Positions 17,116 through 25,492 of a DNA stretch of 64,000 bases are shown one piece after another. The notes below the pieces were generated by a model. That model was not told the origin of the DNA. It was given only the letters and a program-made list of their open reading frames with translations, and did not search any database. A program made the position numbers and the translations under genes. The DNA lies in NCBI RefSeq assembly GCF_900142195.1, contig NZ_FRAB01000017.1, positions 1 to 64,000 of the forward strand, read 5' to 3'. This stretch comes from Paraburkholderia terricola. Lineage in GTDB: Bacteria; Pseudomonadota; Gammaproteobacteria; Burkholderiales; Burkholderiaceae. Each line of letters opens with the position of its first letter. Within the stretch, counting starts at the first letter, position 1.

Positions 17116-17346
17116 ATGCCAAAAGATAACGACGTTCCGATGCCGGTTCCGGATCCTGCACTGGCCATTGCCGTGGATACCGTACCAGTCACTTTCCGCG
17201 ACAGGGCGTTCAGGTCACGCACGCTGGTGCTGTCCGACGGCTGCACGCTGAGCGTCGAGAAAAGCACCGTGACGGCATCGGATCAGGAACAACTCGCGCT
17301 GCTCGAGCGCCATCCCGATTTCGAACGCGTCGCGGACGGAGCCTGA
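17116..17346 (+). CDS. Small hypothetical tail-region protein
   Basis: The 76-residue product (MPKDNDVPMPVPDPALAIAV, then VTFRDRAFRSRTLVLSDGCT) is acidic/Pro-rich at the N-terminus. No family is recognised. It starts right after a terminator-type hairpin, with GGAG at 17106-17109 as ribosome binding site, and ends 2 bases before the W gene, so it is co-translated with the baseplate genes. Confidence 0.6.
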   Translation: MPKDNDVPMPVPDPALAIAVDTVPVTFRDRAFRSRTLVLSDGCTLSVEKSTVTASDQEQLALLERHPDFERVADGA

Positions 17347-17348
17347 CG

Positions 17349-17693
17349 ATGGGCGCGGGTACGGCGCTGGTCGGCATGGACCGACAGACGGGCAAACCGA
17401 TCACCGGTATCGCGCACCTGAAGCAGAGCATCGGCGACATTCTCTCGACGCGCAAGGGCACGCGGCGCGAGCGGCCCGAATACGGCTCCGACATTCCCCG
17501 CATGGTCGATCTGCCGGTAACGCGCGGCTGGATTTCGTCCGCGCAGGCGGAAGCGGCCCGCGCGATCGGGCGGTGGGAGCCGCGCATCAGGGTCTCCCGC
17601 GTCACGGTCGCATCGATCGTTGACGGCAAGGTGACGTTCCGCATTCAGGGCGTCTACGAAGGCGACGACGCAGTTTTCGAGGTGAGCACGTGA
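17349..17693 (+). CDS. Baseplate wedge protein, P2 gpW/T4 gp25 family
   Basis: The 114-residue product has the gp25 pattern: GIAHLKQSIGDILSTRKGTR, RPEYGSDIPRMVDLPV, and AIGRWEPRIRVSRV. It is a baseplate wedge component in contractile tails. It ends overlapping the GTG start of gpJ. Confidence 0.88.
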   Translation: MGAGTALVGMDRQTGKPITGIAHLKQSIGDILSTRKGTRRERPEYGSDIPRMVDLPVTRGWISSAQAEAARAIGRWEPRIRVSRVTVASIVDGKVTFRIQGVYEGDDAVFEVST

Positions 17694-18583
17694 CAACCAT
17701 TGATCTGAGTGCGATCGATCCGCCGGATCTGGTCGACACGCTCGACTTCGAGGATATCTATCAGGAGAAGCTCGTGCATTTCAGAAGCATTTACCCCGAC
17801 TGGAGCGCGGCGCTCGAGTCGGACCCCGTCGTGAAGCTGATCGAGCTTGCGGCCTACCGCGAGGTGCGGTTTCGTGCGCGAGTGAACGACGCCGCACGCG
17901 CGGTGATGCTGGCTTTCTCGACGGGTGCCGATCTTGAACATCTGGCGGCGCTGCTCGATATCGAACGCGCGACCATCGATCCTGGCGATGCGGATGCGAA
18001 TCCGCCAGTCGAGCCGACCCTCGAAGGCGACGACCGGCTGAAGCTGCGCACGCAGATGTCGATCGAGCGCTCGACGGTCGCCGGTCCATCCGGCAGCTAT
18101 GTCGCGCTGGCCATGAATGCCTCCGCGGATGTGCTTGACGTGAAGGTGGATCGTCCCGAGGCGGGCGTCGTCCGCCTGACGCTCCTGTCGGCGATAGGCG
18201 ATGGCGTGCCCAACCGGGCATTGATTGACACCGTGACGGCAGCGGTCTCGCCCGAGGATGTCCGGCCGCTGAACGACGAGGTGCTGGTGACAGCCGGCGA
18301 GCGCGTCGATTTCGCTGTCGAGGCGGACGTCCATGTAGGAAGCGGTCCGGGCGGTGAGGCCGTTTTCGAAGCGCGACGCGCAGCACTCGGGAAGGCCATC
18401 GCCAGTGCCCGCAAGCTGGGTGCCGGCATGTCGCTCTCCGCGATCTACGGTGCGCTGCATCCACCTGACTCCGGCGTGATCGATGTCGAGCTGCGGTCGC
18501 CGGCGGCGCACGTTGTCTGTACGCCGCGCCAGTTCGCCAACTGCACGTCGATCGTGCTCAACATGAAGGTGGACGATGCGTGA
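17690..18583 (+). CDS. Baseplate assembly protein J, P2 gpJ-like
   Basis: The 297-residue product (TTIDLSAIDPPDLVDTLDFE, then EDIYQEKLVHF, LIELAAYREV and RARVNDAARAVMLAF) matches the Baseplate_J family. The start is GTG at 17690, overlapping the W stop by 4 bases. It is a wedge component that connects the baseplate hub to the fibres. It overlaps gpI by 8 bases. Confidence 0.9.
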   Translation: MTTIDLSAIDPPDLVDTLDFEDIYQEKLVHFRSIYPDWSAALESDPVVKLIELAAYREVRFRARVNDAARAVMLAFSTGADLEHLAALLDIERATIDPGDADANPPVEPTLEGDDRLKLRTQMSIERSTVAGPSGSYVALAMNASADVLDVKVDRPEAGVVRLTLLSAIGDGVPNRALIDTVTAAVSPEDVRPLNDEVLVTAGERVDFAVEADVHVGSGPGGEAVFEARRAALGKAIASARKLGAGMSLSAIYGALHPPDSGVIDVELRSPAAHVVCTPRQFANCTSIVLNMKVDDA

Positions 18584-19139
18584 CGCACTTTTGCCGGCCA
18601 ACCAGACCCCGCTGGAAACGGCGCTCGCGATCGTCATGGCGCCGCGTGTCGATCCGGAAATCCTGCGCACGCTGTGGGATGCGGACCGGTGTCCGGCCGG
18701 TTGGCTGCCGTGGCTCGCGTGGGCGCTTGCGGTCGATGGGTGGGAGCTGGCCGAATCCGAAGACGCGAAGCGGGCGCTGATCAAGGGCTCGCTCGCTCTG
18801 CACCGCAGGAAGGGCACGCCGTGGGCGGTGCGGGAGGTAATCCGCCGGCTCGGCTTCGGCGAGGTCGAGCTGGTCGAAGGGCGGCTCGCGCGACGTCGCG
18901 ACGGTTCAATCATGCGCAATGGCGACCACGTGCACGGCCGCGCGAACGCGTGGGCCGAATACATCGTGAAGCTTCAGCAGCCCGTCACGCGCGATCAGGC
19001 GGACAGGCTGAAGGCCGTGCTCGGGCGCTACGCACCCGCGCGCAGCCTGCTCGCGGTACTCGACTACACGGCGGTGCCGATCCGCCATAACGGCGTCGCC
19101 ATGCGCAATGGACAATACAACAGAGGGAGTGTCGCCTGA
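18576..19139 (+). CDS. Tail protein I, P2 gpI-like
   Basis: The 187-residue product contains ILRTLWDADRCPAGWLPWLA, WELAESEDAKRALIKGSLAL, and HRRKGTPWAVREVIRRLG, the gpI family signature. It is part of the baseplate wedge in P2-type tails. Its stop shares a base with the tail fibre start (TGATG). Confidence 0.88.
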   Translation: MRDALLPANQTPLETALAIVMAPRVDPEILRTLWDADRCPAGWLPWLAWALAVDGWELAESEDAKRALIKGSLALHRRKGTPWAVREVIRRLGFGEVELVEGRLARRRDGSIMRNGDHVHGRANAWAEYIVKLQQPVTRDQADRLKAVLGRYAPARSLLAVLDYTAVPIRHNGVAMRNGQYNRGSVA

Positions 19140-20206
19140 TGGCAGACCTTGTGGAAATCGCCCAGTGGGAAGAGGGCGTTTATCAGCTGGAAACGTCGGA
19201 CCCCGTGATGGGTGGCCCGGACGGAGTCGACAACCGGCAGGCAAAGCAGCTTGCGAACCGTACGCGCTATCTGAGGGCGCAGCAGGAAGCGCACGCAGGC
19301 GGAGAAAACCCGCACCCGCAATACGCGACGCTCGTCGCCATGCAGGCCGCAATCGCTGCGCTCGTGAATGCGTCGCCGGCGACGCTTGATACGCTGAAGG
19401 AACTGGCCGATGCGCTCGGCGACGATCCGAACTTCGCAACGACGGTGACGAACGCGCTGGCGCTGAAGGCCGCGCTCGATTCGCCGCTTTTCACGGGCAC
19501 GCCCAGGGCACCGACGCCGGCGCAGTTCGACAACAGCACGAAGCTTGCGACCACGGCGTTTCTCAGTCAGTCCGGGCTTCAGTACTCGCCACTTCACTCG
19601 GGTCAGGCCACCGTCGCATCGACGACGATGGACAACAGTTACATCGGTTCGCGAGTGGTTTTTAACAACACGGCCAATCAGGCCGCGACGCTTCCGCCGA
19701 TCGCCGGATTGCCTAACGGGGCAAGCGTCCATTGCAGCAAGGTCAGTACATCGTCGAGCGGGATCGTCACGATTTCCGCGGCGGGCGCGGACCAGATCGA
19801 CAGTGGGACAGGGCTGGTCACGAGCGTGGCGCTTAACCCTGGCGAAGACTGCGTATTTACGGTGCTGTCCGGCGCCTGGGTCATCAGCGGCTCGTTCCTG
19901 TTCCGCCGCAATGCGTTTTCGCAGTCGCTTGCCAATAACGGCTATGCGAAGCTACCCAGCGGACTGATCATCCAGTGGGGCACCAGCACGATTGCAACGC
20001 AATCCATGCAGACAGTCACGCTGCCGGTTGCTTACCCCAACGCGTTCATTCTGGCTGCGGGCAACACAGGAACCGTGATCACCCCGAATGCCGCGTCCAT
20101 CTCACTGGGTTTCCAGGGGAACGGCAGCAAGACCAGTTTCAACGTGATCGCGGGCACGGCGTCTTCCGGTTCAACGGGTATTTCGTGGATCAGTATCGGG
20201 TACTGA
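19139..20206 (+). CDS. Tail fibre protein, P2 gpH-like
   Basis: The 355-residue product has a conserved N-terminal baseplate-attachment region (EIAQWEEGVYQLETSDPVMG, NRQAKQLANRTRYL), a fibre shaft with DTLKELADALGDDPNFATTV, and a variable C-terminal tip containing LPSGLIIQWGTSTI. It binds the host surface. It is shorter than P2 gpH (about 670), which may reflect a short or modular fibre. The partner chaperone follows. Confidence 0.85.
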   Translation: MADLVEIAQWEEGVYQLETSDPVMGGPDGVDNRQAKQLANRTRYLRAQQEAHAGGENPHPQYATLVAMQAAIAALVNASPATLDTLKELADALGDDPNFATTVTNALALKAALDSPLFTGTPRAPTPAQFDNSTKLATTAFLSQSGLQYSPLHSGQATVASTTMDNSYIGSRVVFNNTANQAATLPPIAGLPNGASVHCSKVSTSSSGIVTISAAGADQIDSGTGLVTSVALNPGEDCVFTVLSGAWVISGSFLFRRNAFSQSLANNGYAKLPSGLIIQWGTSTIATQSMQTVTLPVAYPNAFILAAGNTGTVITPNAASISLGFQGNGSKTSFNVIAGTASSGSTGISWISIGY

Positions 20207-20214
20207 GGGACATC

Positions 20215-20658
20215 ATGGGACAGAAATTTGCAGCATACGACGCACAGGGCGCGATCACCGGCTTTTACGACAGCGTCGACAGTCCGGTGCCGGACGCCGT
20301 CACGGCGGTCGGGATCACGGCGGGGCTGTGGCAGGAGCTGATCAACGGACAGGGTCAGGGCAGGCGCATCGCGCTCGACACTGACGGCATGCCGGCGCTA
20401 TTTGATCCGCTGCCACCGACGCGTGCGCAGCAGGCCGACATGATGCGCGCGAGGCGCGATGGTGCGCTAGCCGCGACCGACTGGCTCGTCTCACGGCATC
20501 AGGATGAAAAACTGATCGGCGACGGCACGACCCTTACGGCCGGGCAGTTCACGGCACTGCTCAGGTATCGCCAGGCGCTGCGTGACCTCGCCGGTGCGAC
20601 CGGCTGGCCGAACGTTGAACTGCCTGATGCGCCCGGTGCACCCGATTTCGTGACGTAA
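20215..20658 (+). CDS. Tail fibre assembly chaperone
   Basis: The 147-residue product (MGQKFAAYDAQGAITGFYDS, then ITAGLWQELINGQGQGRRIA) matches tail-fibre assembly proteins; the C-terminal region includes RYRQALRDLAGATGWPNVEL, typical of the Caudo_TAP family. ATG 20215 is chosen over a longer frame that overlaps the fibre gene, since family similarity begins here. It folds or trimerises the fibre. A strong terminator follows at 20703. Confidence 0.85.
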   Translation: MGQKFAAYDAQGAITGFYDSVDSPVPDAVTAVGITAGLWQELINGQGQGRRIALDTDGMPALFDPLPPTRAQQADMMRARRDGALAATDWLVSRHQDEKLIGDGTTLTAGQFTALLRYRQALRDLAGATGWPNVELPDAPGAPDFVT

Positions 20659-20702
20659 GCGCCGTTCCGGCGTGTTGCCGGAGACCCGCGTTCCATCACC
20701 CG

Positions 20703-20727
20703 AAGCCGCCTGTCCAGGCGGCTTTTT
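20703..20727 (+). terminator. Intrinsic terminator after the fibre chaperone
   Basis: AAGCCGCCTG (20703-20712), 2-base spacer, CAGGCGGCTT (20715-20724), then T-run. Perfect 10-bp arms. It divides the baseplate/fibre genes from the sheath/tube genes. Confidence 0.85.
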
Positions 20728-20773
20728 CTTTGGCTGGTTCTTTGGCCGATCCTTTGGCCGATTCTTTGCCTGA
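20726..20773. repeat. Four copies of a 12-bp tandem repeat
   Basis: TTCTTTGGCTGG, TTCTTTGGCCGA, TCCTTTGGCCGA and TTCTTTGCCTGA lie end to end, immediately after the terminator and before the sheath gene. The unit is pyrimidine-rich and copy-to-copy differences are one to three bases. No reading frame of interest on the plus strand; function unknown. Confidence 0.8.
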
Positions 20774-20798
20774 TTTTTTCTGATGCCTGGAGACCTTC

Positions 20799-21968
20799 AT
20801 GGGTGCAACCTCGTTTTTCCACGGCGTGACCGTGTCGCTGGTCGACACCGGGCCGCGCACCATCGCCGTGCCGAGCTCGTCGATCGTCGGCATGGTCAAC
20901 ACCTACACGCCCGGAGCGGATCGGGCCGCGCCCAATGTGCCGGTGCAGTTGACGAGCTACCGCGAGGCCGTCGCCGCGTTCGGCGAAGGCAGTGCGATTG
21001 CGAAAGCGGCCCGCGCGATCTATGCGCAGAGTACGGCCGTGATTGTCGCCACGGGCGTGGCTGCTGGCGGCGAGCCTGCAGCGCTCACCTCGGCGATCAT
21101 CGGCGGCGTCAGCGCCAGCGGTGCGCGCACCGGGCTGCAGTCGCTGCTCGACGCGAAATCGAAGTACAACGTGCAGCCGCGCCTGCTGCTGACGCCTGGC
21201 TTCTCGTCGACGCAGGCGGTCGCGACCGCAATCGATTCGCTTGCCGGCAAGCTGCGCGCGATCGGCATCATCGACGGCCCCAACACCGACGACGAGGCGG
21301 CGATCGCCTACGCGCAGAACTTCGGCAGCAAGCGGCTCTATATGGTCGATCCCGGTGCGACGATGTGGGACACGACCGCCAACGCCGACGTCGATGCGCC
21401 GGCTTCGTCGTATACAGCGGGTCTCTTCTGCCAGACCGACGCGAACATCGGTTTCTGGGCGTCGCCGTCGAACAAGGAAATCACCGACATCACGGGCACG
21501 AAGCGGCCGATCGAGTTTCTCGACGGCGACGAGACGTGCCGCGCGAACCTGCTCAATAACGCGAACATCGCGACGATCATCCGCGACGGCGGGTATCGCC
21601 TGTGGGGTAACCGCACGCTCTCGGCTGATGCCAAATGGAAGTTCGTCACGCGCGTACGCACGCTCGACATCGTGATGGACGCGGTGCTCGCCGGCCACAA
21701 ATGGGCGGTCGACCGTGGCATCACGTCCACGTACGTGAAGGACGTCACCGAGGGGCTGCAGGCGTTCATGCGTGACCTGAAGAACAAAGGCGCATTGATC
21801 AATTTCGAGGTGTATGCGGACCCGGAGCTGAACACCGCGACGCAGCTCGAGGACGGCAAGGTGTACTGGAACATCCGCTTCACCGACGTGCCGCCGGCAG
21901 AGAACCCCAACTTCCGCTTCGAGGTCACCAACCAGTGGCTGACCGAAGTGCTCGATACCAATCCATGA
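20799..21968 (+). CDS. Contractile tail sheath protein, P2 FI-like
   Basis: The 389-residue product (MGATSFFHGVTVSLVDTGPR, then SSSIVGMVNTYTPGA, and the C-terminal FEVYADPELNTATQLEDGK and YWNIRFTDVPPAENPNFRFE) is a P2-type sheath subunit. It polymerises around the tube and contracts on infection. The start follows CTGGAG at 20787-20792. It is separated from the tube gene by 10 bases. Confidence 0.93.
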   Translation: MGATSFFHGVTVSLVDTGPRTIAVPSSSIVGMVNTYTPGADRAAPNVPVQLTSYREAVAAFGEGSAIAKAARAIYAQSTAVIVATGVAAGGEPAALTSAIIGGVSASGARTGLQSLLDAKSKYNVQPRLLLTPGFSSTQAVATAIDSLAGKLRAIGIIDGPNTDDEAAIAYAQNFGSKRLYMVDPGATMWDTTANADVDAPASSYTAGLFCQTDANIGFWASPSNKEITDITGTKRPIEFLDGDETCRANLLNNANIATIIRDGGYRLWGNRTLSADAKWKFVTRVRTLDIVMDAVLAGHKWAVDRGITSTYVKDVTEGLQAFMRDLKNKGALINFEVYADPELNTATQLEDGKVYWNIRFTDVPPAENPNFRFEVTNQWLTEVLDTNP

Positions 21969-21978
21969 GAGGTGATAC

Positions 21979-22482
21979 GTGACTCCGGAAACACTTTATA
22001 ACTTCAACGTGTATAGCGATGGCAAGGGTTTCGCGGGTCGCGCCACGCAGTGCACGCTGCCGAAACTGAAGATCAAGACCGACGACCATCGCGCCGGCGG
22101 CATGGATGCGCCGGTCAAGGTCGATCTCGGCATGGAGGCGCTCGAGGCCGCGTTCCAGATGTCGACGATGGAGCGCGACGTGCTGAAGTTCTTCGGTCTT
22201 GCCGATGCGACCGCATTTAACGGCGTGTTTCGCGGTGCGTTCCGCGACATCAAGGGCGCGACGAAGGCGGTCGCCGCGACGTTTCGCGGGATGCTCTCCG
22301 AGGTCGATGGCGGCGACTGGAAACCGGGCGAGAAGGTCGACGCCAAGTTCACCGTATCGCTGACCTACTACAAGCTGGAGATCGACGGCGCGATCGTGCA
22401 CGAGATCGATGTGCTCGGCATGGTGCGGATCATCAATGGCGTCGACCAGCTTGCCGAGATCCGCAAGGCGATCGGCATGTAA
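21979..22482 (+). CDS. Tail tube protein, P2 FII-like
   Basis: The 167-residue product begins at GTG 21979 (TPETLYNFNVYSDGKGFAGR) and contains LPKLKIKTDDHRAGGMDAPV and DGAIVHEIDVLGMVRIINGV, the P2 FII signature. It forms the inner tube through which DNA passes. Family length about 170 agrees. A CAAAGTGACTTTT palindrome lies 19 bases after its stop. Confidence 0.92.
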   Translation: MTPETLYNFNVYSDGKGFAGRATQCTLPKLKIKTDDHRAGGMDAPVKVDLGMEALEAAFQMSTMERDVLKFFGLADATAFNGVFRGAFRDIKGATKAVAATFRGMLSEVDGGDWKPGEKVDAKFTVSLTYYKLEIDGAIVHEIDVLGMVRIINGVDQLAEIRKAIGM

Positions 22483-22566
22483 CGGCATGCAGCCTTCGCG
22501 GCAAAGTGACTTTTTAACCTGAACGGCGGGCCGCACGGCTCGTCGTTTCTATTTGAGGCGGGACAG

Positions 22567-22938
22567 ATGGACAGCAATGTGAATGGCAATGTGGCGGGCA
22601 ACGTGGTCAGTAGCGTGGTCAGTAACGCGACCGACCGCGTCGACAGCGTCACCGTGAAACTGGACTATCCGGTGGCATTCGACGGTGTCGTGCGTGACAC
22701 CCTGACGTTGCGGCGTCCGAAGGTGCGCGACATGCGCGCGGCGCAGAAGATCGCGCCGGGTGACGAGGAAGGGCAGGAACTGGCGATCTTTGCGGCGCTC
22801 GCGGGCGTGTCGCCCAACGACCTGGAGGGCATGGATCTCGGTGACTATCACCGCGTCCAGGATGCCTACTTTCGCCTCACATCCGCTGGCAAGAATCAGC
22901 CAGAAAACGCTCAAGGCGCTGGCAAAACGGCTGCTTAA
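22567..22938 (+). CDS. Tail assembly chaperone, P2 gpE-like
   Basis: The 123-residue product contains VTVKLDYPVAFDGVVRDTLT and LRRPKVRDMRAAQKI, then FAALAGVSPNDLEGMDLGDY, the tail-assembly gpE family. It likely coats the tape measure before tube polymerisation. A second overlapping frame (22862-23011) encodes the E'-type C-terminal extension in the +1 (equivalently -2) frame. The N-terminal 25 residues are Asn/Val-rich and repetitive. Confidence 0.8.
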   Translation: MDSNVNGNVAGNVVSSVVSNATDRVDSVTVKLDYPVAFDGVVRDTLTLRRPKVRDMRAAQKIAPGDEEGQELAIFAALAGVSPNDLEGMDLGDYHRVQDAYFRLTSAGKNQPENAQGAGKTAA

Positions 22939-23011
22939 GGAGCACGGCGTGCAACCCGCCTCGATCGATGCGATGACGCTCGACGAGGTGATCTGGTGGC
23001 TCACCGACTAG
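22862..23011 (+). CDS. E'-type tail assembly frameshift extension
   Basis: The frame offset by +1 from gpE encodes ISQKTLKALAKRLLKEHGVQ then DAMTLDEVIWWLTD, resembling the small GpE/E' segment of P2-like phages that is made by ribosomal frameshifting. ATG 22862 is the last possible separate start. A TTT-C site (22870-22873) in the gpE frame could allow +1 slippage of a Phe tRNA; a -2 shift as reported for Mu is the alternative. The mechanism is inferred. Confidence 0.6.
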   Translation: MPTFASHPLARISQKTLKALAKRLLKEHGVQPASIDAMTLDEVIWWLTD

Positions 23012-23036
23012 CAGACAAACGGGATGGGGGAATGTG

Positions 23037-25484
23037 ATGGCTAACGACATTGCACTCGGGATCGTGATCGGCGGCGCCGTCTCGGCGACGTTCGGCCGCG
23101 CGATCACCGAGACCAGTTCGCGGATCGTGGGTCTGCGCAAGACCGCGAATGAAACACGGCTGTGGCAGCGCACGATCGGCGAGACGGTGAAACTGCAGGA
23201 CGAATTCCGCCGGCTGCACGCGGCGGGCGACCGTGCAGCGGACGGCATCCGCCGCAGGATTGAATCGAACCTGCGCACGCTGCGTGAGAACGGCATCGAG
23301 GTCGACCGGCTCGACCGGGCGTATACGCGCCTCGGCCGCACGGTGCGCGGTCTGGAGCTGAAGGCATCGGGGCAGGAGCGGATCGCCGCCGGCCGCGAGG
23401 GCGCGCGGGGTGCGATTGGTGATGCCGTGAAATTCTCGGCCGCCGTCGCGGTGCCGGCGACGATCTCGGCGGACTATCAGGCGATCATCCGCGACATCGC
23501 GATCAAGGCCGGCATCGCCCGCACCGCGCAGGAAGCGTCGATGGGCGAGCGCATCCGCCGCGACGCGCGCGACAACGGCATCGGCCGCAACGAGCTCGCC
23601 GACGCGGTCAACCAGATGGTGGCGGGCGGCATGGACGTGAGCCGCGCGCTCGACTTCGCACCGCTTGCCGCGAAGTTCGCGATCGGTCAGGGGGCGACCA
23701 CGGTCGAGACCGCGAGGATGATCCAGGCGCTGCAGCAGAACGCGAAGATCACCGATCCGAAGCAGATGGCAAAGGCGTTCGAGGCGATCGCGTTTCTCGG
23801 CAAGGAAGGCTCGTTCGAGTCGGCGGACATGGCCCGCTGGTTCCCGGTGCTGCTCGCCGAAATGCAGAAGCTCGGCATCACCGGGCAGGACTCGGTCACG
23901 CAGCTGGGCGCGATGCTGCAGGTGCAGATGAAGACAGCCGGCACCGCAGACGAAGCGGCCAACAACCTCAAAAACTGGTTTTCGAAGATCGGATCCAATG
24001 AAACCGCGAGTAATTACAAAAAAGCCGGCGTCGACTATGAAGCCAAAATGCGCGAGGCGATCGGCAAGGGCTGGTCGACGCTCGAGGCTTCCTTCGTTCT
24101 GGCGCGCGCGTATATCGAGCGTACCGACCCGGCCAGGGCGAAGCAGCTGGCCGACGCCGCAACGCGCATAAACGGCGAATCCGATCCGGAGAAGCGCCGC
24201 GCGCAGATCGCTGCGTTCGAAGACACGATGAAGACGGGCGACCTCTTCAACGACATGCAGGTGAAGGCGGCGCTCACCGCGTACCTGCAGAACGCCGACC
24301 TGTACCAGAAGCTCAAGCGCGAGTCGGCGCGGGCAAGCGGCGGGATCGCAAAAGATCTCGCCGACCGGCGCGATGCGTCGAAGCAGATCTGGAGCGAGGT
24401 CGGGCGGCAGTGGAACGATGCGATGCGCAGCATCGGCGACGCGTTGCGGCCCGTGACTGACGCGGTTGGTCACGCGGCGAAGACAGCGGGCGAGGGGCTG
24501 ACGAGGATCACCGATGCGGCGCCCAAAACGACGATGGCGGTTGCGGGCGTGGCAGCGAGCCTCATCGCCTATCGCGGCGCAAAGTCACTTTTCCAGATCG
24601 GTCGCGGTGCGCTCGACCTTGCGCGCGGGTCGATTCTCGTTGCGCGCGGTGGAGGGAACGGGAAGGGCGGAGGCAGATCAGGTCCCGTTGGCCATGCGAT
24701 CGAGGCGCTCGGTGGTGCTGCGGCGTCGGCCGGCGTACAGCGCGTCTTTGTCGTCAACATGCCAGGCGGTGCCGGTGGGTTCGGAGGCGCGGCGGGTGTG
24801 GTCGCCGACGAACTGGCATCGGCGGGTAAGGGTGGATCGGCCGGCAGTGCTGCGTCCAAAGGTGGACGCTTTGCCCGTGTGTTTGGCGCGGCTCGCGGTG
24901 TACTCGGCCGCGTGATGCCCCGCGTTTTGCCCTATGCCGGCAAGCTGGCCATGGCGGGCACCGTGCTGAAGCTGGGGCTGGCTGCAAACAACGCATATGC
25001 GGTCGCGACCGGCGACGACACGCGGGCGGCGAAGGCGCAGGGCTTCGCGGGCATCGCCGGCAGTCTCGCCGGGGGCGTGCTGGGTGCGAAGGTCGGCGCG
25101 ATGATCGGCGCGTTCGGCGGGCCGGTCGGTGCGGCGGTCGGCGGTCTCGCTGGCGGAGCGCTGGGGACGTTCGCTGGTGAGAAGGCGCTCGGCGCGGTCG
25201 CGAAACTGGCGTTCTCGCGCAACGATGCGCAGCAGCCGCCGGTGGCTGAGGCGCTCGCGAAAGCGAAAGCGCTTGAGAGAGCGCCGGGTTCCGACAAACC
25301 TGTGGCGAAGATCGACCAGCAGAACACCTTCGCACCGGTCTTTCACGTCACGTTCCAGGGCGAGCCGGGCAGCGACGCCGCGGACCGTTTCCTCGCGAAG
25401 GTGTCGCCGCAACTGCAGCGCCTGATGAAAGACGAACTGGCGAAGAACAACCGCTCGGCGATGTTCGACAGCCCGCATCTGTAG
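23037..25484 (+). CDS. Tail tape measure protein, P2 gpT-like
   Basis: The 815-residue product has the P2-type tape-measure organisation: long helical N-terminus (residues about 20-125), the conserved TP901-like core around YQAIIRDIAIKAGIARTAQE and VNQMVAGGMDVSRALDFA, Ala/Gly-rich hydrophobic stretches near 600-720, and a short C-terminal tail. It sets tail length. I chose ATG 23037; GTG 23034 is also possible. A CAAAGTCACTTTT palindrome (24580-24592) lies within the gene. It follows the E' frame by 25 bases. Confidence 0.9.
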   Translation: MANDIALGIVIGGAVSATFGRAITETSSRIVGLRKTANETRLWQRTIGETVKLQDEFRRLHAAGDRAADGIRRRIESNLRTLRENGIEVDRLDRAYTRLGRTVRGLELKASGQERIAAGREGARGAIGDAVKFSAAVAVPATISADYQAIIRDIAIKAGIARTAQEASMGERIRRDARDNGIGRNELADAVNQMVAGGMDVSRALDFAPLAAKFAIGQGATTVETARMIQALQQNAKITDPKQMAKAFEAIAFLGKEGSFESADMARWFPVLLAEMQKLGITGQDSVTQLGAMLQVQMKTAGTADEAANNLKNWFSKIGSNETASNYKKAGVDYEAKMREAIGKGWSTLEASFVLARAYIERTDPARAKQLADAATRINGESDPEKRRAQIAAFEDTMKTGDLFNDMQVKAALTAYLQNADLYQKLKRESARASGGIAKDLADRRDASKQIWSEVGRQWNDAMRSIGDALRPVTDAVGHAAKTAGEGLTRITDAAPKTTMAVAGVAASLIAYRGAKSLFQIGRGALDLARGSILVARGGGNGKGGGRSGPVGHAIEALGGAAASAGVQRVFVVNMPGGAGGFGGAAGVVADELASAGKGGSAGSAASKGGRFARVFGAARGVLGRVMPRVLPYAGKLAMAGTVLKLGLAANNAYAVATGDDTRAAKAQGFAGIAGSLAGGVLGAKVGAMIGAFGGPVGAAVGGLAGGALGTFAGEKALGAVAKLAFSRNDAQQPPVAEALAKAKALERAPGSDKPVAKIDQQNTFAPVFHVTFQGEPGSDAADRFLAKVSPQLQRLMKDELAKNNRSAMFDSPHL

Positions 25485-25492
25485 GAGGCAGG

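Noticed and set aside
20726..20773. Possible CRISPR array
   Set aside because: Repeat units are contiguous 12-mers without spacers, and no cas genes are present.
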